Positions 1 to 10,300 of a stretch of DNA of 64,000 nt are shown here, piece after piece. Under the pieces are notes generated by a model that was not told the origin of the DNA, made no database searches, and saw nothing but the letters and a program-made list of their open reading frames with translations. Every line of letters begins with the position of its first letter. Positions within the stretch are counted from its first letter, which is position 1. This stretch comes from Mesodorylaimus sp. YZB2_4. Lineage: Eukaryota; Nematoda; Enoplea; Dorylaimida; Dorylaimidae. The stretch is from the NCBI GenBank assembly GCA_030248295.1, contig JASANH010000397.1, forward strand, positions 1-64,000, read 5' to 3'. Both the position numbers and the translations under genes were made by a program.

Positions 1-2456
1 GTGGGGTATTTGTCGATTTCTATGTAACGATTCTTCTCGATATCAGGTACCTACACCCAACCACGCGACAGCCGCTATTGTACGATGCCCGTACCAAGAT
101 CTGGGGCCTGCCAACGGACAGACAGCAGAAAGTCGAAATCCCGTCGAGCTCAAAGCCCGACGTTGCTGCCAGTCAACAGGTCTCGTCCTTGGGTACTGGC
201 TTGCAGCCCCAACAACGCCACGTTCAGTTCACTGATCCACCAGTACAAGGTCAGATAATCGTTCCGCCCCCTCCACCGGCCGACGATTTATCTCAAGTTC
301 CTCGCGAGACACTGATCGAATGGTGTCAGGCGCAAGATAATGAACTGTCATTAGCATCCTACGAAATCACCGATATGCAGAGGAAAGACAAGGAACAAAC
401 TGCAATGATTCAGCGCCTTCAACAAGAACTGGACCAGGTGCGTCGGAATGCTCCCCAGCCAACTGATCCACCAAAGCCGACGCCAGTGCAGGTTACTCCG
501 CCAGTTCCAGCGGCCTCTCCCAACCCACCATCCGATATTCAAACGTTAATCAAGGAAACCGTGCAAGCCACGATTGCCCCAGTGCTCAGCGAGTTAGCCA
601 AGGTGACATCGTCGTCTGCCCCCAACCTAGCTGTGCCAGCTACGGTCGCACCAACTGGTAACAATATCGACCAATCAATCGAAAGTATCGACCTTGCAAC
701 GTACGAGCGTCGACGAGCCCACAATGCTAATGCACCTCCACCTGGTCAGCTACAACATGCACAGCAAAACGCGTTGGCCGGCTCGCGTATCCATATTGCG
801 TTGGATAAAGGCAAAATCCCGCAACTCAACATCGATAAGTATACCGGACAACAAGGCTCACCACCGTTGGACGAGTGGCTGGCCGATTTCAAATTTCGCA
901 TGAAGGCGTATCAGGCAACATCTGATCGGGACCTGCTAACCGTACTGCCTCTGTTTTTAGGAGACAAAGCCTCCCATTGGTTGCGGCAATTCATTTGCAA
1001 ATTTCCGGATCAATCAATCGTCACATGGTCCCAAGTAACGAAAGCGATGTGCGTGCAATTTCAATTCCGCGACGAGTCATATCTACACACGCAATTCAAG
1101 CAAACCAAACCAATGCCTGGAGAACAGTACCTCGAATATGCAAATCGATTGGAACTTGCCGCCACAAAAGCGTTCCCCGACACACCTATATCGACGCTTC
1201 GATGGCTACTAATCGACACCTTTCGTAGTCATATGCCCCCAGAATTAGCGAAGATCATCCAAGAACAATATGTCGACAAACCGAGCGGAGCCGGTTTTGA
1301 TGAAGTCAAACTCCATGCAGCAAAATGGCAACTACGCAATTCAATTTTATCGACACCATCTGATTCAACCCCATCATCGTTCCCTCCAGCGTCTGTGCCA
1401 ACATCAGCCTCAGTCAAATTGGCGTCGGCGACACAACATGCCAGTCAAGGTTTGACCCAGTCTCGAGTGAACAATCAATCCTGTCAGTCACAGCATGTTC
1501 GACCACCAAGAAGAATTGGCGATCGTGTGTATCGGTGCCCGATCACTCGCTATCAGTACGATACCACAATTTCGATCCCTCCACCCGCCGATGTAGCAAC
1601 AAGAAAATGCTCCGATTGTCATGCTGTAGGACATGTTCCAGCTCATTGCCCTAGTCGTCCGCCCTGCACAACGCCTGGATGTGGACGCACGCCTGGTCAT
1701 GGTCCATTTCGATGTCCATTTTTGTACGCTCAAGATGTCGCCGCTGTTCAAAATGGCAATCCATGCATACAACAGCAAGCTCCCTCAACTTCCGCTTTAT
1801 TTTACAACAATGTCGTCGATCAGCCGTCTAGTCAAGGTAATGTTTTTTCTTGCCATGCTGGTAACTTTCCACCTTTCCAGAAACAGCCATCGCCTGAAAT
1901 CGTTATCGGCATCGATGGTCGACAAGTTCAAGTCACAATCGATACTGGCGCTCAAGTTTCAGTCATGTCCAGCAAGACGTACAATGATATCCATCCATAT
2001 TGGAACGGTCAGTGCATGCAACCAAGTTCACTTCTGATCACACGACTGGACAACAGTGTCGTTCAAATTTTGGGCATCCAATATGTTCACCTCACGTTCG
2101 GTACAACAACAATTTTGCATCCTGTCGCCATTTTGAAGACCCTGCGGGTACCATCACCATGCTCATTGGTCAAGACATTGGTTCCGTGTACAAGCATACG
2201 CTATGCGAATCGAGTCAAACTGCACATCAACAATGACACTCGCTGGAGTCAAGATTCCATATGTCAGCCAATCCAGTCAAATCGACAATTCCGAGTCTCA
2301 AATTTTGATGCCAATCGTCTCCTCTCCAATCGACTACGAATCAGCTCAGTCAGTCGTTTGTATGCGCTCATTTCGTTCAAATCCTACCCCGGCGTCCAAA
2401 GTGGCGATAGTCAAATCTCTCACGCGTCTCTCGCTTTTCGTACAGTCTCCTTCCTC
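1..2456 (+). mobile_element. LTR-retroelement fragment, gag-protease region (left copy)
   Basis: This is the left arm of an inverted pair. It carries one long gag-protease reading frame and enters the window already inside the element. Bases 1-2148 mirror 4609-2462 with only scattered substitutions. Bases 2149-2456 continue past the point where the right copy stops and still encode the second conserved protease motif (MLIGQD), but in a shifted frame. No reverse transcriptase, RNase H or integrase is present, so this is a truncated, probably dead copy. By gag plus zinc-knuckle plus retropepsin layout it could be Ty3/gypsy or BEL/Pao. I cannot decide without the polymerase. Confidence 0.85.
78..2147 (+). 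CDS. gag-protease polyprotein fragment (left copy)
   Basis: The frame is open from before position 78. In order it has: a Pro- and Gln-rich N-terminal part; a predicted coiled coil (about residues 85-125); a gag-like helical region around a WLADFKF motif; a CCHC zinc knuckle (CSDCHAVGHVPAHC) followed by a second Cys/His cluster; and a retropepsin active site with DTGAQVSVMSS. These domains would package RNA and cleave the polyprotein. A missing base near 2138, relative to the right copy, shifts the frame just before the second protease motif. The open frame running on to 2582 is therefore out of register and probably meaningless. The protein differs from the right copy at about ten residues, so the two are recent duplicates. 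Confidence 0.8.
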
Positions 2457-4826
2457 CTAAGCCACAGGATCATTCAAAATTGCGACTGGATGCAAAATTG
2501 TTGTTGCACCGAACGTGAGGCAAACATATTGGATGCCCAAAATTTGAACGACACTGTTGTCCAGTCGTGTGATCAGAAATGAACTTGGTTGCATGCACTG
2601 ACCGTTCCAATATGGATGGATATCATTGTACGTCTTGCTGGACATGACTGAGACTTGAGCGCCAGTATCGATTGTGACTTGAACTTGTCGACCATCGATG
2701 CCGATAACGATTTCAGGTGATGGTTGTTTCTGGAAAGGTGGAAAGTTACCAGCATGGCAAGAAAAAACATTACCTTGACTAGACGGCTGATCGACGACAT
2801 TGTTGTGAAATAAAGCGGAGGTTGAGGGAGCTTGCTGTTGTATGCATGGACTGCCATTTTGAACAGCGGCGACATCTTGAGCGTACAAAAATGGACATCG
2901 AAATGGACCATGACCAGGCGTGCGCCCACACCCAGGCGTTGTGCAGGGCGGACGACTAGGGCAATGAGCTGGAACATGTCCTACAGCATGACAATCGGAG
3001 CATTTTCTTGTTGCTACATCGGCGGGTGGAGGAATCGAAATTGTGGTATCGTACTGATAGCGAGTGATCGGGCACCGATACACACGATCGCCAATTCCTC
3101 TTGGTGGTCGAACATGCTGTGACTGACAGGATTGATTGTTCACTCGAGACTGGGTCAAACCTTGACTGGCATGTTGTGTCGCCGACGCCAATTTGACTGA
3201 GGCTGATGTTGGCACAGACGCTGGAGGGAACGATGATGGGGTTGAATCAGATGGTGTCGATAAAATTGAATTGCGTAGTTGCCATTTTGCTGCATGGAGT
3301 TTGACTTCATCAAAACTGGCTCCGCTCGGTTTGTCGACATATTGTTCTTGGATGATCTTCGCTAATTCTGGGGGCATATGACTACGAAAGGTGTCGATTA
3401 GTAGCCATCGAAGCGTCGATATAGGTGTGTCGGGAAACGCTTTTGTGGCGGCAAGTTCCAATCGATTTGCATATTCGAGGTACTGTTCTCCAGGCATTGG
3501 TTTGGTTTGCTTGAATTGCGTGTGTAGATATGACTCGTCGCGGAATTGAAATTGCACGCACATCGCTTTCGTTACTTGGGACCATGTGACGATTGATTGA
3601 TCCGGAAATTTGCAAATGAATTGCCGCAACCAATGGGAGGCTTTGTCTCCTAAAAACAGAGGTAGTACGGTTAGCAGGTCCCGATCAGATGTTGCCTGAT
3701 ACGCCTTCATGCGAAATTTGAAATCGGCCAGCCACTCGTCCAACGGCGGTGAGCCTTGTTGTCCGGTATACTTATCGATGTTGAGTTGCGGAATTTTGCC
3801 TTTATCCAACGCGATTTGGATACGCGAGCCGGCCAACGCGTTTTGCTGTGCATGTTGTAGCTGACCAGGTGGAGGTGCATTAGCATTGTGGGCTCGTCGA
3901 CGCTCGTACGTTGCAAGGTCGATACTTTCGATTGATTGGTCGATATTGTTACCAGTTGGTGCGACCGTAGCTGGCACAGCTAGGTTGGGGGCAGACGACG
4001 ATGTGACCTTAGCTAACTCGCTGAGCACTGGTGCAATCGTGGCTTGCACGGTTTCCTTGATTAACGTTTGAATATCGGATGGTGGGTTGGGAGAGGCCGC
4101 TGGAACTGGCGGAGTAACCTGCACTGGCGTCGGCTTTGGTGGATCAGTTGGCTGGGGAGCATTCCGACGCACCTGGTCCAGTTCTTGTTGAAGGCGCTGA
4201 ATCATTGCAGTTTGTTCCTTGTCTTTCCTCTGCATATCGGTGATTTCGTAGGATGCTAATGACAGCTCATTATCTTGCGCCTGACACCATTCGATCAGTG
4301 TCTCGCGAGGAACTTGAGATAAATCGTCGGCCGGTGGAGGGGGCGGAACGATTATCTGACCTTGTACTGGTGGATCAGTGAACTGAACGTGGCGTTGTTG
4401 GGGCTGCAAGCCGGTACCCAAGGACGAGACCTGTTGACTGGCAGCAACGTCGGGCTTTGAGCTCGACGGGATTTCGACTTTCTGCTGTCTGTCCGTTGGC
4501 AGGCCCCAGATCTTGGTACGGGCATCGTACAATAGCGGCTGTCGCGTGGTTGGGTGTAGGTACCTGATATCGAGAAGAATCGTTACATAGAAATCGACAA
4601 ATACCCCACCTGTAGAATAGGTCGTTGTGATCTTGTTGAGCAAAACTACATCAAATTGGTTTCCGGGCCGAATTGCTGGTCTAGGTCGGATTGAGCACGG
4701 GCGTATGCGGCTGAAGAAACGGCTTGATGGAGCGTATCTGCGTCGTCCTCGTTGCCAGGTTCTGGACAAGCTTGTGGAACCATAGATCGACGCATGCTCC
4801 GCCAGAAACGAATGTTGTCGTACCAT
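2457..4826 (-). CDS. gag-protease polyprotein fragment (right copy)
   Basis: A 789-codon open frame. The part homologous to the left copy begins around 4606. The first roughly 70 residues overlap the upstream ORF in another register and may not be translated. It has the same order as the left copy: Pro-rich segment, coiled coil, gag-like domain, CCHC knuckle, second Cys/His cluster, retropepsin DTGA. The frame runs into non-element sequence and stops at 2457, just before the second protease motif, so the enzyme is truncated. There are no internal stops in 2.3 kb, so the insertion is young or the copy was made recently. Confidence 0.75.
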   Translation of the reverse strand: MVRQHSFLAEHASIYGSTSLSRTWQRGRRRYAPSSRFFSRIRPCSIRPRPAIRPGNQFDVVLLNKITTTYSTGGVFVDFYVTILLDIRYLHPTTRQPLLYDARTKIWGLPTDRQQKVEIPSSSKPDVAASQQVSSLGTGLQPQQRHVQFTDPPVQGQIIVPPPPPADDLSQVPRETLIEWCQAQDNELSLASYEITDMQRKDKEQTAMIQRLQQELDQVRRNAPQPTDPPKPTPVQVTPPVPAASPNPPSDIQTLIKETVQATIAPVLSELAKVTSSSAPNLAVPATVAPTGNNIDQSIESIDLATYERRRAHNANAPPPGQLQHAQQNALAGSRIQIALDKGKIPQLNIDKYTGQQGSPPLDEWLADFKFRMKAYQATSDRDLLTVLPLFLGDKASHWLRQFICKFPDQSIVTWSQVTKAMCVQFQFRDESYLHTQFKQTKPMPGEQYLEYANRLELAATKAFPDTPISTLRWLLIDTFRSHMPPELAKIIQEQYVDKPSGASFDEVKLHAAKWQLRNSILSTPSDSTPSSFPPASVPTSASVKLASATQHASQGLTQSRVNNQSCQSQHVRPPRGIGDRVYRCPITRYQYDTTISIPPPADVATRKCSDCHAVGHVPAHCPSRPPCTTPGCGRTPGHGPFRCPFLYAQDVAAVQNGSPCIQQQAPSTSALFHNNVVDQPSSQGNVFSCHAGNFPPFQKQPSPEIVIGIDGRQVQVTIDTGAQVSVMSSKTYNDIHPYWNGQCMQPSSFLITRLDNSVVQILGIQYVCLTFGATTILHPVAILNDPVA

Positions 4827-5428
4827 TCAAATTGAGACCACGAGAACCAGTCACTGGTTGCAATCTTGATGGGGGGAACGTCAAGCGGGTCGAACCGTTC
4901 TTGGGACAGTGGCGGATCATTGGCACGGGGATCTGGATTGGAGCAGGAATAGGCGGGGCACACCGGGATGACTCCAGTACTGGGTTGGTGACCACCCTGA
5001 GCAGAGGAACGGACATCAGGTTGCTTACTCTGCTCTACCTTGTCCACTTTCGCTTGTAGCGCCTGCAGTTGAGCCTCGAGGATAGCCGTCTTCAACCGTT
5101 CTTGAGCAAATTTCGATCGTTCCTGAGCAAATTGCGATCGTTCTTCGGCCCATTGCTGCTCCCGTCGTTCGATTGCGCTTCGTATTGACTCGGCATGACG
5201 CCTGGCACTGTCTGCCTCCACGACAGCTGCAACGGCACGTTCGTATGATTCGGACACTTCTTGGCGGAGTTGTTTGGCCTGTTCAACCGAGATGAGCTGT
5301 CGTCGAGCTGCAGGGGGTAATCGGTCGCGCTCATCGAGGGGCGGATCGACGGCCGTGATCTGAACAGTGGACTCTTCGACGGGATTCTCGTCGGTGGCCT
5401 GATCAGCATTTGGCGGCTGATCGGCCAT
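4646..5428 (-). CDS. Retroelement upstream ORF, coiled-coil protein
   Basis: A 260-residue ORF that starts MADQPPNADQ on the minus strand, upstream of the gag-protease frame. Residues about 50-130 are rich in Glu, Arg, Gln and Ala with heptad character and repeats such as QFAQERSKFAQER, predicting a coiled coil. The C-terminal part (DWFSWSQFEWYDNIRFWRSM) looks like a gag matrix or spacer. It overlaps the next frame by about 180 bp in a different register. In the intact element the two could be joined by frameshifting or splicing. No database family is recognised. It is probably the N-terminal part of gag. Confidence 0.6.
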   Translation of the reverse strand: MADQPPNADQATDENPVEESTVQITAVDPPLDERDRLPPAARRQLISVEQAKQLRQEVSESYERAVAAVVEADSARRHAESIRSAIERREQQWAEERSQFAQERSKFAQERLKTAILEAQLQALQAKVDKVEQSKQPDVRSSAQGGHQPSTGVIPVCPAYSCSNPDPRANDPPLSQERFDPLDVPPIKIATSDWFSWSQFEWYDNIRFWRSMRRSMVPQACPEPGNEDDADTLHQAVSSAAYARAQSDLDQQFGPETNLM

Positions 5429-5889
5429 TTCGGGCAGAATAAATGGCGAAATCGATGAGTGGCTTGCAAAGCCTGGCTAGTGTCGGGCGGGAGTGAGGTG
5501 GAGAATCGGTGGATAGGATGCACGGCTCACACGGGTTGGAGACCGGCAATGGGAACCAATATAAGACCACTTGTCTTATAGAAGAGATTTACTACTCAAC
5601 CGCACCGAACACGCACAGGCATAACACTGATTAGTCAGACGAGCATCTACCCAAAGGCAAGAGTGCACCGGCACAAAGCAAACAAATAACACACGTCAGA
5701 CAAGGGGAGACCGGTTCCTAACACAGCAATCACCTGATATCATCAGACAGGCCTAATATCGAACGAGGTCATACTCATTTGCATATCCTGGTCTTCATTC
5801 CCCCTTACAATCTCCTTCGAAAACAAATCGTTTTTGATTTATGGAGCGGATTTCTATTTTGTAAAAGCCTCCACAAACTTTTCCCACAA

Positions 5890-6000
5890 CTTTTTCCCAT
5901 TTTTTGTAAAAGTTTTGCGGGTTGGGCCGCGCCAGCCCAGTTTTCTACAGGACTTCCAATCATATTAGCTGGAAAGCAGTCATGAGATGATGAGCGCGGC
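5890..6000 (-). repeat. SINE family B, 3' fragment
   Basis: Read on the minus strand, this stretch matches the 3' body of the family at about 9440-9520, including the blocks around GGAAGTCCTGT and GGGCTGGC. It is diverged and lacks the tRNA-like head. Confidence 0.5.
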
Positions 6001-6233
6001 TGTGATGCATAGGTTGGGATTCCCATCCTGATCCTGACATTGAGGCATCGGGATTCTGCTAATAATTATGATATGCATACGCATGGCAGGTACACTCTGA
6101 TCCATCATATCTGGCATGAAGCAGTAGCGACGAAGAGGCAACAGCAACATCGGCTCAAATCGATCATGATAGCAGCACTGATTTTACTTAGCCTAGGCTG
6201 ACCTTGCTGGACGCGTATCGAAACTGCGAATGT

Positions 6234-6334
6234 ACCGTATTTCCTCGAAATTCTCCCCGCGGAAGAAATTTTTTCAAATTGGTCCCAGACGGGGGAGAAT
6301 AACAGAGGCGGGAGGATTTCGAGGAAATACGGTA
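6234..6334. mobile_element. MITE with terminal inverted repeats
   Basis: This 101 bp element begins TACCGTATTTCCTCGAAAT and ends with its exact inverse complement, ATTTCGAGGAAATACGGTA, a 19 bp perfect terminal inverted repeat. The inner sequence is G/C-patterned (CTCCCC ... GGGGGAG ... GGGAGG). It has no coding capacity, so it would be moved by a transposase elsewhere. Diverged relatives lie at 30056-30150 and 30455-30541. No target-site duplication is obvious beyond a possible GT/GTA. Confidence 0.75.
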
Positions 6335-7348
6335 CTCATCAATTTCAGCTTATTTATAATGACTGAAACTCGACCTGATAAAAAACCTGGATGACTAAAG
6401 TGTGCTTTAGTCTGGAAAATAGACTCATCTCCTTCGTGCGTGCAAACTGTTCGACCTCAAACAAAAAATCCCTATCCCGATCGGGCTTGCCCTGATCTCG
6501 ATCCTGGAAAAAGGTGATCCCGACCTATCCCTAGAGGTGACCAGCTCTCATGGCAGGGTCTATGTGTCTTCACTGGGAGCACCTCAACACGAGGGCATAC
6601 TGGGTGAGAAGGGGCTTGGGCTTATCGTTAGCTTAGGGACCATCTCGACTGGTGTTTGAAGACAGTTTCCCAATTCTCTGCCCCTTGGGTGGGCGTCCGC
6701 CGTTTGACAGTAACGTGGTGTCGCCTGGAGCCAGGTGTCCAAAGCCAACGACAAGATACTAAACTGCCGTCCTCCGTCGGAATAGAACCTCGGCCCCCTA
6801 GTCGGGGTTGCGAGCCAGAAAGGCGGATCAACGCCTGAATCAGCTTAGCCATCGCCTCCCAATTTTTCCCTTCCGGATCAGATCCCATTCCAGTTGGGAA
6901 TAGGAGTCCTGATGAACCCGAAATTGCATTATCGAAAATGAACGACCAAGGAGAAGAGAAGTCAAAAAGTTTTGAAGGTTTGAACGCGCACTACTGGTGA
7001 AGATAAAAGGTGTTTTTTTGTCATCAAAAGTCTAAAAATTTGCTGCGGTCGACCATTGGCCGCTACCCCTCCCCTCCCCCGACCGCAGCTGACCACTTTT
7101 TGCAAACCCCCTCCCCCCTAGGCTGCGGTCGACCTTTATGGATGGCCCCTAAATTCAGTTTTCATAGCATCATTGAATTTTTACTCGATCGTAATTTCAT
7201 ATCTATTCGATTCGTGCACGGTGTTTCAAATTTGTTATACGCGGGTTGCTGCCTGCGATCTTATTTGTTGCGTGCGCTACAGTACCCTAAATCTCGAATT
7301 TTCAAGTCACACTCACAAAATTTTGTTCTTTCTGTAACTCTCAAATTT

Positions 7349-7353
7349 AGAAA
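7349..7353 (+). promoter_or_regulatory. Probable trans-splice (spliced-leader) acceptor of Mtr4
   Basis: The sequence TCAAATTTAG ends only three bases before the Mtr4 start codon at 7354. In nematodes such an acceptor right at the ATG is typical of spliced-leader addition. An ordinary cis intron with a non-coding first exon would look the same, so this is inference. Confidence 0.5.
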
Positions 7354-10300
7354 ATGGACGCCAAGTCGCGGTAAGAAAACATTAGTACTTTTTTCGTGTA
7401 TTTCATTCTCGAAACTGACGTTTTTTAGCGCTGACGCTTTACTTCGTATGATGAAAGAAGGTTCGACTGGAAAACGGCCCGCGTCGACCGAGCAACAGAA
7501 AGAAGCAAAAAGCCCAAAGCTTGAAGAACCTGACAGCATTAGTAACGGTCAGAAAGTGGTAGCGGATAAAGATATCTCGGAACACAAGACTGGCCCGTCT
7601 TCACCGAAGCAGGTCAAGTTGACGGACGAAAAGGATGATTTCGAGTAAGAATTTAGGCCTGTTTATTTGTTTCTTTTTCTGTATTAGCCTACCTGCGGCT
7701 TGTTCTTCATTTTGCGTAGGACCTTGGATTCGTTGCCTCGCATGCAAATTCATCGTGTTCAAGCGGATGAAGGATGCATTCACGAAGTAAAGTGCTCCAT
7801 TCGTGTTTTCTATTTTCTCCATCTAAATCTCTGTTGCAGGTAGTGATTCCTCACGACGCGGAGTATAAGCCTTTATTACGTGCTCAAGTGACACCCGCGA
7901 AAGAATACCCGTTCGTATTGGATCCGTTTCAACGAGAGGCTTTACTTTGTTTGGACAATAATCAGTCGGTGTTGGTTTCTGCTCATACATCAGCGGGAAA
8001 AACTGTAGTGGCCTTGTAAGTCGCTTGTGTTTGCCTTATTTAGCAGTTGCTGAACTTACCCCACCGAGGCTTAGAACTGGTTGTGAGCTCAGCTTTCTTG
8101 CCGTGCGGCCGTGGTGGTGCATAGCGGTTCTGCATGCCTCTCTCCGTATTGCTTGGGAGCGAGTGGCTGGACTCGTCCTGGGTTCGATCCCCGGTGATGG
8201 AGGTCGGTTTGTGATCCATAAACCCTCGCTGACCTTGCACGCCAGGCCGTGGGTGACTCACCTAGTACCGCCGAGGTGCTCCGAGTAAAGAGACGGAAGC
8301 CAAACGAGAAGACAGTCTCGGCTGTCCAACAGCGACAGTGCGGTGTACCACAGGTGATGAAATCAGTTTTTCTCATTCTTGATTTTTTCAGTTCGAACCA
8401 CATAGATGGGCTTGAAAAAATTTCGGGACTTCAAAGTTTCTACCTACCCACCCATTTTAAAACACCAATTTTTTTCTAGACCAAAAAAGTGAGTTTTGAA
8501 AAATCAAGTTTTCAATAGCTTGATTTGTTCAAGTTTTGACGGGTGAGACATATTGCTCTTACGTCCTACCACCGGTAGGAGGTCGAGGATTTCTGGCTGT
8601 TACTAACAAGCTTCGTGGCACTGTATTCCAAGCAGGTGCTTCCCGAAAGGACGATTATGTGGAGAGTGGCCGATTCGCCAAAGGCAACTAGGACTACAGC
8701 GAACTACGTCCGAGTGCATCCAATGCTGTTCTGAATTCGACGGATACTGGTATTGTTATACCTGATAGGAAATACAGCTTTATTCGACCTATCATCACCT
8801 CAGCATAGTGGAATAGGAAGTATAATCGAGCAGCAGTTGCCAAAAATGTACTTCCTGTACTCGCTGGCGATACCTGTATTTCATAGGGACATGGCGGCTG
8901 TCTGATGGGTGCTAGGGACTACTGAGCAACAGAGCACAAAGGCGCACAATGCACCAACTTCTGAGGAAGCATCAGTTACCATTCGTATAGCATTTGGCTG
9001 TATGAACTGTATTTGCAAGTCAACTAAGGGCATTATCAGACAGGAATTCCCTTTTCCCGTGTGCGCAGGCCGTCCCTCACAACGATAAATTTCCAGGCAC
9101 AAAAGCAGTGTATCTCACCTGTTAAAAGTTGAAAACTTGATTTTCATAACTCACTGTTTTGGTCTTGAAAAAAGTCAAGTTGGTAACTTTAGTGTTTCAA
9201 AAACTTTTTTAGCCTATCTATGTGTATCAACTGAAAAATTTGGGTGAGAAAAATCTTGATCTTGTCACCTGTGGTACACTGTAGACTGGGTTCGCAGCCC
9301 ACCCGCCATCGTCCAAGGGAAGTCGGTGTGTGGCACAGGATGCCCGCGCGTGGAGGTGCTCCTAGTGAAGACACGCAGGGGGACGCTGCCGTGAGAGCCG
9401 GTCACCTCACGGCCACGCTTATCATACAGTATCATGACTGCTGGCCGACTTGAGGCAAAACGGGTTGGAAGTCCTGTGGACCACTGGGGCGGCACGGGGC
9501 CCAGCCCACAAAGATTAAAAAGAAGCTTTTTTGCCATGCACCAGGTTAAACTCATCATTTTTCTCTTTTATCAAGCATAAACAAGTGTATTCCCGAATAT
9601 TCTTAAACATAAATTTTTGTTGAGTGACTATGAAGATTATTTTCCTTTTAGGTACGCTATTGCCATGGCACTTCGTGATAAACAACGGGTTATTTACACC
9701 AGTCCGATCAAAGCGTTGTCAAATCAGAAATATCGGGAACTTTACGAGGAATTTCAAGATGTTGGTTTGATGACGGGTGACGTCACGATAAATCCGAGTG
9801 CCAGTTGCTTAGTTATGACCACTGAGGTACCTGTTTCCGAAACCAGATTCTGCCCGTCCTTCACTTTTGGACCTTAAAGGCGAACTACTTTCTAGAATCG
9901 ATGTCGGATATTCAGATTCAGCATCCAGTTTTACTGTGGGTAGCGAAAATTCTGTATTTCCAGCGCCTATTGAAATTCTTGATTGCAAGGGAGCCATTGG
10001 AAAATAAAAATTTTTACTTCTAGTGCGTCAATTGCGGTCCAAACATTTTGGCTAGCTCCTATGAAACCCGAGTGCTGAATCTGACTATCATACTCTTTCA
10101 ATATTCCGACATCGATTCTAGGATGCGGCTCGTCTTTTAACGGGCATCTGCTTAGTATTGTGGTCTGCCTAGCCTAATCGTATCAGATATCAATTTTTAA
10201 TTCTTTGCAGCGTCAAGGAAATAGAAAAGCGCAAAGAATAACAATGAGTAGTGTTATTTTGGATGAAATAATAATAAGTAACTGGCTGTTTCAGATTCTG

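Larger units (their letters stand above)
2457..5560 (-). mobile_element. LTR-retroelement fragment, 5' part (right copy)
   Basis: This copy lies in the opposite orientation to the left one and extends further toward the element's 5' end. It contains an upstream coiled-coil ORF and the gag-protease ORF. It stops inside the protease (about 2462) and lacks the rest of pol. On the minus strand, upstream of the first ORF near 5555-5560, a run beginning TGGTTCCC could be a primer-binding site, followed outward by a possible LTR. No clear TG...CA ends or second LTR are visible. The 3' truncation points of the two copies face each other across about 310 bp. Confidence 0.8.
5561..7353. other. Intergenic repeat region before Mtr4
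   Basis: No gene is supported here. Bases 5561-5800 may be retroelement LTR or leader. Bases 5890-6000 resemble the 3' part of SINE family B in reverse orientation, and 6540-6620 another fragment of it. A 101 bp MITE lies at 6234-6334. Bases 6650-6840 are GC-rich and repeat-like without a conserved frame. Bases 7060-7140 contain a C-rich stretch (CCCCTCCCC, CCCCCTCCCCCC). The Mtr4 promoter presumably lies in 7150-7350, where I see no TATA box. Confidence 0.5.

Noticed and set aside
2457..2582. C-terminal end of the long plus-strand frame through the retroelement spacer
   Set aside because: It is read after a frameshift and into the opposite copy; it is not part of the protease.
8881..9102. 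Minus-strand ORF inside the TIR element as a transposase
   Set aside because: Only 73 codons and no DDE or helix-turn-helix features.
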